This document shows positions 1-5,445 of a stretch of DNA of 9,150 nucleotides, one piece after another. The DNA comes from Sulfurovum sp. (GTDB lineage Bacteria > Campylobacterota > Campylobacteria > Campylobacterales > Sulfurovaceae). Every line of letters starts with the position of its first letter. Within the stretch, counting starts at the first letter, position 1. The DNA is taken from assembly GCA_015661795.1 (NCBI GenBank), contig DQVJ01000300.1, positions 1 to 9,150 of the forward strand, in the 5' to 3' direction. A program made the translations under genes and the position numbers. Below the pieces are notes generated by a model. That model searched no databases, was not told the origin of the DNA, and saw only the letters and a program-made list of their open reading frames with translations.

Positions 1-363
1 GCAACAGTAGCACTTGATGAACATGGATATATCCCTGATGAACAAATCATCCCACGATACCAAAAAAGACGTGACGTCATGATAGATGCATTTGGCAATG
101 CAGGATGGCCATTGGCAAAACCAAATGCTTCCATGTTTATCTGGGCAAAGATCCCTGAAGTTGCACGAGACATGGGGTCTTTGGAATTTGCAAAACAGTT
201 ACTCATTCAAGCTGGCGTAGCAGTAAGTCCTGGTATAGGGTTTGGTAAATATGGTGATGAATATGTCCGTATAGCCCTCATTGAAAATGAAAAGCGCATC
301 AGACAGGCTGCAAAAAATATTAAGAAATTTTTAAAAGAATTAGAGGCACAAAATAATGGTTAA
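1..363 (+). CDS. PLP-dependent aminotransferase, class I/II, AlaC-like (C-terminal part)
   Basis: The reading frame is open from the first base and ends in TAA, so only the last 120 residues are present and the PLP-binding lysine lies upstream of the window. The visible part is the small C-terminal domain of a fold-type I aminotransferase. Residues 72-82 of the fragment (GVAVSPGIGFG) and the YVRIALIE segment contain Arg90, which in this family clamps the substrate alpha-carboxylate. The wording, with MGSLEFAK and SPGIGFG, closely resembles E. coli AlaC (YfdZ), a glutamate-pyruvate aminotransferase. Related Campylobacterota proteins are often labelled LL-diaminopimelate or aspartate aminotransferase. 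The 3' end overlaps hom by 8 bases, so the two are translationally coupled, which suggests a role in amino-acid biosynthesis. The family is certain, but the substrate cannot be decided from this fragment. Confidence 0.9.
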   Translation, partial: ATVALDEHGYIPDEQIIPRYQKRRDVMIDAFGNAGWPLAKPNASMFIWAKIPEVARDMGSLEFAKQLLIQAGVAVSPGIGFGKYGDEYVRIALIENEKRIRQAAKNIKKFLKELEAQNNG

Positions 364-1618
364 GATAGGTATACTAGGTATTGGTACAGTAGGTGCCAGT
401 GTAGCAAATATTTTAGAAGCCAATGCAGATATCATTGAAGCGCGTGCGGGTAAAAAAATAGTGGTTAAGTCTGGTGTGGTTAAAAACCTCTCTAAAGACA
501 GAGGTGTAAGCATCAAACTTTCTGACAATCCACAAGATGTGGTAAATGACCCAGAGATAGATATCGTAGTCGAGCTTATGGGCGGGGTAGACGAGCCTTA
601 TACCTTGGTGAAACAAGCGCTAGAAAATGGAAAAGCGGTCGTCACAGCCAATAAAGCACTTTTGGCATACCATCGGTATGAACTCCAAGAAATAGCAGGT
701 ACCCTTCCGTTGATGTATGAAGCAAGTACCGCTGGGGGTATCCCTATCATCGGAGCTTTACGTACAGGACTTTCAGCAAACCATATAGACTCCATGCAGG
801 GTATTATGAATGGTACTTGTAACTACATGCTCACTAAGATGATAAATGAAGGAGCACAGTATGACGAGATACTGAAAGAAGCCCAAGAACTAGGTTATGC
901 AGAAGCAGATCCTACTTTTGATGTAGGTGGGTTTGATGCTTCACATAAACTTCTTATATTGGCAAGTATTGCGTATGGAATAGACGCAAAACCAGAAGAC
1001 ATTCTCATAGAAGGTATAGAAAATATTACAAGTACAGATGTAGACTTCGCCAAAGAGTTTGGCTATGAGATAAAATCACTAGGTATCGCTAAAAAAGTAG
1101 GTAATGGTGTTGAACTTAGAGTGCATGCTACTATGATACCAGCTGATAGCATGATAGCCAAAGTAGATGGTGTGATGAATGCAGTTACTGTTATAGGTGA
1201 CCGAGTAGGTGAGACAATGTACTACGGTCCAGGAGCTGGAGGTGATGCCACAGCCTCAGCTGTCATCTCTGACATCGTAGACATCGTACGTGGTAACCAA
1301 GGACCGATGCTTGGATACAAAAAAGGTTTAGAGTCTGGACTTAAACTTCTTCCTAAAGAGGAGATAGTCACTCAGTATTATCTTAGATTAGAAGTAGATG
1401 ATCAAAGCGGTGTACTTGCAACCATTACTTCTTCACTGGGTGAGTTTGGTATTTCGATAGAAACCATGTTACAAAAACCAACAAAAGATGAAAAAATAGC
1501 AAAACTTCTTTTCACAACCCACAGATGTAAAGAGAGTGAAATGCAAGAGGCTATTACAGCTCTTGGTAAACTTGATGTGGTACGTGGAGAGATTGCTATG
1601 ATGAGGATAGAGAAATAA
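356..1618 (+). CDS. hom: Homoserine dehydrogenase with C-terminal ACT domain
   Basis: Cytosolic enzyme that reduces aspartate semialdehyde to homoserine with NAD(P)H, the branch point towards threonine and methionine. The 420 residues show an N-terminal Rossmann fold with GxGxxG at 8-13, TANKALLA at 98-105 (Lys100), the substrate-domain signature GIMNGTCNYML at 149-159, and Glu183, Asp194 and Lys198. The spacing of these three equals that of yeast Glu208/Asp219/Lys223, so the catalytic set looks complete. Residues of about 340-420 form an ACT domain (LEVDDQSGVLATITSSL), which in this family usually gives feedback inhibition by threonine. The length is typical of the monofunctional ACT-bearing form and there is no fused aspartokinase. 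The start ATG lies inside the end of the aminotransferase gene, with AGAGG 9 bases upstream. This gene anchors the conserved Campylobacterota order hom-yraN-trxA-trxB. Confidence 0.97.
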   Translation: MVKIGILGIGTVGASVANILEANADIIEARAGKKIVVKSGVVKNLSKDRGVSIKLSDNPQDVVNDPEIDIVVELMGGVDEPYTLVKQALENGKAVVTANKALLAYHRYELQEIAGTLPLMYEASTAGGIPIIGALRTGLSANHIDSMQGIMNGTCNYMLTKMINEGAQYDEILKEAQELGYAEADPTFDVGGFDASHKLLILASIAYGIDAKPEDILIEGIENITSTDVDFAKEFGYEIKSLGIAKKVGNGVELRVHATMIPADSMIAKVDGVMNAVTVIGDRVGETMYYGPGAGGDATASAVISDIVDIVRGNQGPMLGYKKGLESGLKLLPKEEIVTQYYLRLEVDDQSGVLATITSSLGEFGISIETMLQKPTKDEKIAKLLFTTHRCKESEMQEAITALGKLDVVRGEIAMMRIEK

Positions 1619-1685
1619 TTATTTTTGTATTGATCAATTAATCATTTAGAAGAGCTTGATGTATATTTAAAATAAAGGATAAAAA

Positions 1686-2183
1686 ATGGCAAAAGACCAC
1701 TATTTCGATATCACAGCAAAACTAGACATGATGGAAATGAAAAATGCAGTGATTATGGCAGAAAAAGAGGTAGCGACACGCTTTGACTTTAAGGGTGTGA
1801 AAGCGGAGATAAACTTAAACGAAGCAGGGAAAACACTTTCTCTTAGCTCATCCACAGACTCTAAGATAGACGCACTCAAAGACATACTTATTTCTAAACT
1901 TATCAAACGTAACATTGCTGGGAAGTCACTAGAAGAAGTAAAAACCGAGGGCATATCTGGTGGTAACACCAAAGTGATTTACCGTATAGTAGACACCATA
2001 GATAAAGATGAGGCCAAACAAATAGTCAAAGCCATCAAGGCAATGAAAGTAAAAGTAACTCCATCTATACAAGGGGATGAAGTACGAGTATCTGGAAAGA
2101 AGATAGATGATCTACAGGCCGTGATGGCTGAAGTGAAAAAGTTAGATTTGAAAGCACCGTTGGTGTTTGGAAATTTTAAATAA
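1686..2183 (+). CDS. yajQ: YajQ family nucleotide-binding protein (UPF0234)
   Basis: Small cytosolic protein of 165 residues, the normal length for the family, built from two ferredoxin-like halves. Family landmarks are visible: MAKDHYFDI at the start, TRFDFKG at 31-37, KLIKRNI at 71-77, QGDEVRVSGKKIDDLQ at 129-144, and the ending PLVFGNFK (usually PLQFxNFR). Family members bind nucleic acids or nucleotides. The Xanthomonas homologue binds cyclic di-GMP and affects transcription of virulence genes; whether this one does is not shown by sequence. AAAGG lies 7 bases before the ATG. It starts 67 bases after hom, with a weak TATATT (1662-1667) between them, so it could be read from hom or on its own. 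From memory of C. jejuni, yajQ is not part of the hom-trx block there, so its position here may be lineage-specific. Confidence 0.95.
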   Translation: MAKDHYFDITAKLDMMEMKNAVIMAEKEVATRFDFKGVKAEINLNEAGKTLSLSSSTDSKIDALKDILISKLIKRNIAGKSLEEVKTEGISGGNTKVIYRIVDTIDKDEAKQIVKAIKAMKVKVTPSIQGDEVRVSGKKIDDLQAVMAEVKKLDLKAPLVFGNFK

Positions 2184-2214
2184 TAGATTGACTTTTGGAT
2201 TGCTTCTTTGAGCT

Positions 2215-2240
2215 ATTTTACGTGATTAGTCACGTGAGCT
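2215..2240. repeat. Hairpin downstream of yajQ
   Basis: ACGTGA (2220-2225) and TCACGT (2230-2235) form a perfect 6-base stem around TTAG. AGCT at 2211-2214 and 2237-2240 can pair outside it across a small internal loop. There is no T-run after it on either strand, so it is probably part of the folded 3' end of the yajQ transcript rather than a terminator by itself. Confidence 0.35.
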
Positions 2241-2266
2241 TTCTGCTGAAGAAAACTCAGTGTGAG

Positions 2267-2295
2267 CGAAGCAAAGATGAACTTTGTTCGTTTTA
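2267..2295 (+). terminator. Probable rho-independent terminator of yajQ
   Basis: CGAA-(G)-CAAAG at 2267-2276 pairs with CTTTG-TTCG at 2282-2290 around the loop ATGAA, giving nine base pairs with one bulged G. TTTT follows at once (2291-2294) on the + strand. On the - strand no T-run follows, so it fits yajQ better than the convergent small gene. The stem is AT-rich and the T-tract short, so efficiency is uncertain. Confidence 0.5.
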
Positions 2296-2303
2296 GGTTC
2301 TAG

Positions 2304-2555
2304 TTAACTACAGTGCCCACCACCACAGCATCCACCTGAAGCCTGCGCTTGCTGAGGTGCTTTCATAGCGATGGCAAAATCATCACCATTTTCACTAAGC
2401 TCAAAACCATGTTTACCACAGAATTCTTCATTCATATGCTTTACGATACTTTGTGCTTTTATCATTGCATCATCTTTGTTGTCAAATGAGACATTGTTTA
2501 CTAGTTCACTTTTTTTGAAACATCCACATTCTTGGGCTATATTTATTGTTGCCAT
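2304..2555 (-). CDS. Small Cys/His-rich protein, putative metal-binding, unknown function
   Basis: I do not recognise a named family. The 83-residue protein has no signal peptide or membrane segment. It starts with a CxC (Cys10, Cys12), has a predicted alpha/beta middle with CGKH at 46-49, and ends in a Gly-rich tail SGGCCGGGHCS (73-83) holding Cys76, Cys77, His81 and Cys82. Six cysteines and two clustered histidines in 83 residues suggest metal binding or redox chemistry, but that is inference. The ATG has a good AAAGGA 5 bases upstream on the - strand, and a TATTAT-like -10 box lies about 30 bases before it, so expression looks real. It is transcribed alone, convergent to yajQ and divergent from yraN. 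The tail resembles C-terminal CCGGGHC extensions I recall on other small bacterial proteins. Coding status is likely; function is open. Confidence 0.75.
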   Translation of the reverse strand: MATINIAQECGCFKKSELVNNVSFDNKDDAMIKAQSIVKHMNEEFCGKHGFELSENGDDFAIAMKAPQQAQASGGCCGGGHCS

Positions 2556-2583
2556 TGTAATCCTTTAGATATAATTTTGTCTG

Positions 2584-2589
2584 ATAATA
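2584..2589 (-). promoter_or_regulatory. Putative -10 box of the small Cys/His gene
   Basis: On the - strand this reads TATTAT, 28 bases before the start codon. The -35 position 17 bases further upstream (2607-2612) reads AAGTTT, a poor match, and falls inside the dyad at 2606-2620. Campylobacterota sigma-70 promoters commonly lack a good -35, so this is plausible but weak. Confidence 0.35.
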
Positions 2590-2598
2590 GCTAGAGAT

Positions 2599-2620
2599 AC
2601 TTAAATAAACTTTAAGTTTA
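2599..2620. promoter_or_regulatory. Overlapping AT-rich dyads, operator candidate
   Basis: TAAACTT (2606-2612), a central T, and AAGTTTA (2614-2620) form a perfect 7-1-7 dyad. An overlapping alternative pairs ACTTAAA (2599-2605) with TTTAAGT (2611-2617) across 5 bases. The site covers the expected -35 region of the small Cys/His gene and lies about 95 bases upstream of the yraN -10 box. The 7-1-7 layout is like that bound by Fur/PerR-type repressors, but the bases do not match their consensus. AT-rich gaps make chance dyads common. Confidence 0.3.
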
Positions 2621-2715
2621 AAAATAATTAGGACATATTTACTCTTATTTTCTTACAAATGCATAGAAAATATTGACAATTTGACATATTTTAACAACCT
2701 TCTTATTCTAGGCTC

Positions 2716-2721
2716 TATAAT
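2716..2721 (+). promoter_or_regulatory. -10 box of the yraN promoter
   Basis: A perfect TATAAT, 21 bases before the yraN ATG. No standard -35 is at 17 bases. TTAACA (2691-2696) is 19 bases away, and two TTGACA copies at 2673-2678 and 2681-2686 are too far upstream. A strong -10 with T-rich upstream DNA is the usual sigma-70 pattern in Campylobacterota. Confidence 0.55.
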
Positions 2722-2742
2722 GACAACAATAAAGGAGTAGTG

Positions 2743-3084
2743 ATGAGACAACTTCCCAAAATTTTTGGTGATAAAAGTGAAACCCTGGCTGCACGCTTCT
2801 TGGAGCAAGAAGGGTATATGATTCTTGAACGTAATTACTTTGCAAGAAAACTAGGGGAGATAGACATCATCGCACAGTACGAAGAGACATTACATTTTAT
2901 AGAAGTGAAGTCTGGACGTGCAAATTTTGATCCTGTCTATAACATCACACCTGCAAAGTTGCGTAAAGTGATTCATTCTGCGCACTACTATATGAAAAAC
3001 AAAAGAATTAATATGGCATTTTCCATTGATGCATTGATTGTTCGTGGGGATGAGGTAGAATTTATAGAGAATGTTACGCTATAA
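2743..3084 (+). CDS. yraN: YraN family endonuclease-like protein (UPF0102)
   Basis: Small cytosolic protein of 113 residues with a restriction-endonuclease/Holliday-resolvase-like fold. The PD-(D/E)xK core is visible as LGEIDIIA at 37-44 (Asp41) and FIEVKSG at 52-58 (Glu54, Lys56), and the usual N-terminal ExxAARFL helix is at 13-20. The cellular role of the family is not established; a link to DNA processing is inferred from the fold. A GTG at 2740 is in frame, but AAAGGAG at 2731-2737 is only 2 bases from it and 5 bases from this ATG, so the ATG is preferred. In C. jejuni and H. pylori the gene sits between hom and trxA. Here it still lies between them but is separated from hom by yajQ and the small Cys/His gene, and from trxA by an oxygenase gene. 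Confidence 0.92.
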   Translation: MRQLPKIFGDKSETLAARFLEQEGYMILERNYFARKLGEIDIIAQYEETLHFIEVKSGRANFDPVYNITPAKLRKVIHSAHYYMKNKRINMAFSIDALIVRGDEVEFIENVTL

Positions 3085-3108
3085 TCTTTGACAATATTTT
3101 TTCAAAGA
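3085..3108 (+). repeat. Hairpin between yraN and the oxygenase gene
   Basis: TCTTTGA (3085-3091) and TCAAAGA (3102-3108) form a perfect 7-base inverted repeat around a T-rich loop. It begins directly after the yraN stop codon and ends 7 bases before the next ATG, which has no good ribosome binding site. It could damp read-through or limit translation of the downstream gene. The stem is AT-rich and therefore weak. Confidence 0.4.
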
Positions 3109-3115
3109 TGGCTAG

Positions 3116-3910
3116 ATGAAACTTACCGAGACACAAATAGAACAATTTAAAATAAATGGCTTTCTTGTATTGTCACAATTTGCAGATACCCACCTATGTA
3201 ACATGATTAAAGACATTGCCCTTGTACATCTTAAACATAAAATCCCTCCTATTGAAACAGAGTATGAATATTTTGGTAAAAATAAAGAAGAAAGAAAACA
3301 GATTTCAGATGCAAAAAGTGAGCAAAAAGAAGAACGTTTAACAGTAAGACGACTCAGACAGGTGTATCATCGAGACATTGTATTTAAACAGTGGATGGAA
3401 AATGAAACAATACGTCCGATTTTAAAGCAACTGTTGGGAGAAGACCCTACTATTACCATTGCACATCACAATTCTATTATGACCAAAATGCCACACACAT
3501 CTACCGTGACATCTTGGCATCAGGATTTCCGTTATTGGAATTTTGAAAATGACAATTTGGTAAGTGTATGGTTAGCATTGGACACAGAAAATGATAAAAA
3601 TGGTGTATTGGAATTTATTCCAGGAAGCCATAAAATGACATTTGAAGCATCTCAGTTTGATGATAAAGAGTATTTTTCAGAGGCATATGCAGTCAACCAA
3701 AATATTATTGAGACAAAAGTGTGTTACCCTCTTGAAAAAGGCGATGTTGTATTGTTCCACTGTAAACTTTTGCACCGTGCCAATAAAAACAGTACAGATG
3801 CACCCAAAATATCTTTTGTCTATACTGTCAAAGGCTGTAATAATCAAACCATTGCTAATACACGGTCTTCTGCCTATCCCGAGATAGCATTACACAGTAA
3901 AGATAGATAA
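3116..3910 (+). CDS. Phytanoyl-CoA dioxygenase (PhyH) family, Fe(II)/2-oxoglutarate oxygenase-like
   Basis: A 264-residue cytosolic protein of the PhyH superfamily, which hydroxylates small molecules using iron, oxygen and 2-oxoglutarate. The iron triad is complete: His135-x-Asp137 in SWHQDFRYW, and distal His220 in FHCKLLHRANKN. Lys124 before HxD fits a co-substrate contact, and GVLEFIPGSHK at 163-173 is the usual core strand. The Arg that normally anchors the 2-oxoglutarate carboxylate 11 residues after the distal His is Lys231 here. Residues 55-80 form a very charged, Lys/Glu-rich stretch. It is not recognisable as ectoine hydroxylase and the substrate is unknown. It starts 31 bases after yraN with only a weak AAAGATGG before its ATG, so it is probably read from the yraN promoter. 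It separates yraN from trxA, which are neighbours in C. jejuni and H. pylori as I recall, suggesting an insertion. Confidence 0.85.
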   Translation: MKLTETQIEQFKINGFLVLSQFADTHLCNMIKDIALVHLKHKIPPIETEYEYFGKNKEERKQISDAKSEQKEERLTVRRLRQVYHRDIVFKQWMENETIRPILKQLLGEDPTITIAHHNSIMTKMPHTSTVTSWHQDFRYWNFENDNLVSVWLALDTENDKNGVLEFIPGSHKMTFEASQFDDKEYFSEAYAVNQNIIETKVCYPLEKGDVVLFHCKLLHRANKNSTDAPKISFVYTVKGCNNQTIANTRSSAYPEIALHSKDR

Positions 3911-3920
3911 TAAATGTAGC

Positions 3921-3944
3921 ATTTTATGTTTTTAAACATAAAAT
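3921..3944. repeat. Perfect 11-base inverted repeat after the oxygenase gene
   Basis: ATTTTATGTTT (3921-3931) and AAACATAAAAT (3934-3944) are perfect reverse complements separated by TT. It begins 11 bases after the oxygenase stop codon. As RNA it would fold into a stem of about 9 pairs, but no T-run follows on either strand, so it is a poor intrinsic terminator. It may mark the 3' end of the yraN-oxygenase message or be an operator for trxA. Confidence 0.5.
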
Positions 3945-3973
3945 AGTTGATAAAATAAAAAAGATAAGTTGTA

Positions 3974-4001
3974 ACAATAATTCTATTATAGAATTTATTG
4001 T
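3974..4001. promoter_or_regulatory. Long dyad overlapping the trxA promoter, operator candidate
   Basis: ACAATAATTCTAT (3974-3986) and ATAGAATTTATTGT (3988-4001) are mirror arms around T3987, pairing over 13 positions if T3994 is skipped. The inner core is a 7-1-7 dyad, ATTCTAT-T-ATAGAAT. It covers the -35 region and spacer and touches the first base of the -10 box of trxA. The trxA transcript would start downstream of it, so a DNA-binding site is more likely than an RNA structure. Confidence 0.45.
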
Positions 4002-4006
4002 ATAAT
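4001..4006 (+). promoter_or_regulatory. -10 box of the trxA promoter
   Basis: A perfect TATAAT, 30 bases before the trxA start codon, predicting a leader of about 24 bases that contains the AAGGA ribosome site at 4026-4030. There is no recognisable -35 because that region is occupied by the dyad. Confidence 0.6.
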
Positions 4007-4036
4007 GTAGAAATAAACATTTAAAAAGGAATAAAT

Positions 4037-4354
4037 ATGGCAAAATATGTAGATTTAACACAAGAAAATTTTGATGCAACAATCGCAGAAGGTGTAACAA
4101 TGGTAGACTTTTGGGCTCCATGGTGTGGACCTTGTAGAATGATTGCTCCAGTGATTGAAGAATTGGCTGAAGATTTTGATGGAAAAGCAACTATCTGTAA
4201 GGTTAATACAGATGAACAACAAGAGATTGCTACAAAATATGGTATCAGATCAATCCCTGCTATTCTTTTCTTTAAAGATGGTGAGATGGTAGATCAGATG
4301 GTTGGTGCAGCTTCAAAAGATGCATTTGCAGAAAAAATTAACGGACTACTCTAA
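4037..4354 (+). CDS. trxA: Thioredoxin
   Basis: Cytosolic disulfide reductase that passes electrons from TrxB to ribonucleotide reductase, peroxiredoxins, methionine sulfoxide reductases and other targets. The 105-residue length is standard. WCGPC is at 29-33 (active Cys30 and Cys33), the buried Asp24 and Trp27 precede it, and the cis-proline loop SIPAILFF has Pro74. All key residues are present. AAGGA lies 6 bases upstream of the ATG. It has its own promoter with a long dyad over it, and a hairpin follows before trxB, which has a second promoter. The two genes are therefore probably co-regulated but separately adjustable. Confidence 0.97.
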   Translation: MAKYVDLTQENFDATIAEGVTMVDFWAPWCGPCRMIAPVIEELAEDFDGKATICKVNTDEQQEIATKYGIRSIPAILFFKDGEMVDQMVGAASKDAFAEKINGLL

Positions 4355-4365
4355 ACAGTTTATTT

Positions 4366-4390
4366 AAAAGAGGGGCTTCCTCCTCTTTAC
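4366..4390 (+). terminator. Hairpin after trxA, probable partial terminator
   Basis: AAAGAGGGG (4367-4375) pairs with CC-(T)-CCTCTTT (4379-4388) around CTT, nine pairs with one bulge and four consecutive G's, the most stable stem in the window. The following DNA is T-rich but interrupted (ACTACACCTCTTTT), so termination may be incomplete, allowing some read-through into trxB. Confidence 0.55.
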
Positions 4391-4455
4391 TACACCTCTT
4401 TTACACTTTTATTTAGATACAATCACATAAAATTTTTAACCAAGTATTTTCACTG

Positions 4456-4461
4456 TATAAT
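4456..4461 (+). promoter_or_regulatory. -10 box of the trxB operon promoter
   Basis: A perfect TATAAT, 42 bases before the trxB ATG and 66 bases after the trxA hairpin. The -35 position is only T-rich. This promoter could drive trxB-dapB-purF as one message. Confidence 0.5.
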
Positions 4462-4503
4462 AAGTACTATTTGATTAAAAATTTATTTTTTAAGGAATGG
4501 TTG

Positions 4504-5445
4504 ATGTTGGATTGTGCGATTATCGGTGGAGGTCCTGCAGGACTTACAGCAGGACTCTACACCACTCGTGGTGGACTTCAGAATGTTACGATGTTTGAAA
4601 TGGGAGTGCCTGGTGGACAAATCACAAAAAGTTCAGAGATAGAGAACTATCCTGGGTTTTTTGATAGTACTAAAACAGGTTTAGACTTCATGGATACATG
4701 GCAGAAACAGTGTTTTCATTTTGGCTTAAAGCATGAGATGAAAAAAGTAGAATCCGTACAAAAAACAGGTGAGTATTTTACTATTACACTCGAAGGTGGA
4801 GAGTCAGTTGAGGCAAAGACGACGATAGTTTGTACAGGTGCAGTGCCAAGACGTGCTGGCTTTAAGGGTGAAGATGAGTTTTTTGGTAGAGGCGTGAGTA
4901 CATGTGCTACATGTGATGGATTTTTTTATAAAGATAAACCAGTCACTGTCTTAGGTGGTGGTGATACTGCATTGGAAGAAGCTTTTTTCCTTTCAAATAT
5001 TTGTTCGGATGTATATGTGGTACATAGAAGAGATGCGTTTAGAGCAGCGCCTCCTACACTCGATAGAGCTATCAGAAAAGAGAACATCCATTTTATCACT
5101 GATTCTGTCATTGAAAGAGCTGTGGGTGATGCTATGGGTTTAACAGGTGTAGATATACGTAATTTAAAAACAGATGAAATTACACATATGGATAATACAG
5201 GACTTTTTGTCTTTGTAGGTCAAGATATAAAAAATGATGTCCTTAAAGATGAGCAAGGTAATTTTATTTGTAAAATGAGTGATTTGGAACAAGTGATAGT
5301 AGATTTAAAGATGCATACCTCAGTAGAGGGCTTGTTTGTTGCAGGAGATTTACGTATAGATGCGCCAAAGCAAGTAGTCTCAGCAGCAGGAGATGGGTCG
5401 ATAGCGGCATTACAAGTTATTTCATATATTCAGGAGCAACAATAA
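4504..5445 (+). CDS. trxB: Thioredoxin reductase (NADPH)
   Basis: Cytosolic flavoprotein that reduces thioredoxin with NADPH. The 313-residue protein shows the FAD-binding GGGPAG at 8-13, the redox pair CATC at 134-137, the NADPH-binding GGGDTALEEA at 151-160, HRRDAFRA at 174-181 (the basic pair that reads the NADPH 2'-phosphate), and the FAD-contacting AGDLR at 280-284. This is the low-molecular-weight bacterial type. An in-frame TTG at 4471 would add 11 residues, but AAGGA at 4492-4496 lies 7 bases before this ATG, and the protein then starts with the usual short leader MLDCAIIGGG, so the ATG is chosen. The stop codon shares one base with the start of dapB. It follows trxA as in other Campylobacterota. 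Confidence 0.96.
   Translation: MLDCAIIGGGPAGLTAGLYTTRGGLQNVTMFEMGVPGGQITKSSEIENYPGFFDSTKTGLDFMDTWQKQCFHFGLKHEMKKVESVQKTGEYFTITLEGGESVEAKTTIVCTGAVPRRAGFKGEDEFFGRGVSTCATCDGFFYKDKPVTVLGGGDTALEEAFFLSNICSDVYVVHRRDAFRAAPPTLDRAIRKENIHFITDSVIERAVGDAMGLTGVDIRNLKTDEITHMDNTGLFVFVGQDIKNDVLKDEQGNFICKMSDLEQVIVDLKMHTSVEGLFVAGDLRIDAPKQVVSAAGDGSIAALQVISYIQEQQ

Noticed and set aside
2673..2686. Two TTGACA copies as the -35 box of yraN
   Set aside because: They lie 29 and 37 bases upstream of the TATAAT box, too far for a sigma-70 promoter.
2740..2742. GTG start for yraN one codon upstream
   Set aside because: The AAAGGAG is only 2 bases away, too close; the ATG at 2743 has 5-base spacing.
3116..3910. Oxygenase gene as ectoine hydroxylase (EctD)
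   Set aside because: The EctD-specific signature is not recognisable, the 2-oxoglutarate anchor is Lys, and no ectABC genes are nearby.
3924..4190. Leu-rich - strand frame across the trxA promoter and start, possibly a membrane peptide
   Set aside because: Its hydrophobicity comes from AT-rich intergenic DNA and it overlaps trxA; no ribosome site or supporting promoter.
4471..4503. In-frame TTG giving trxB an 11-residue N-terminal extension
   Set aside because: The AAGGA at 4492-4496 serves the ATG at 4504, and the TrxB family starts a few residues before the first GxGxxG, so the extension is unlikely.
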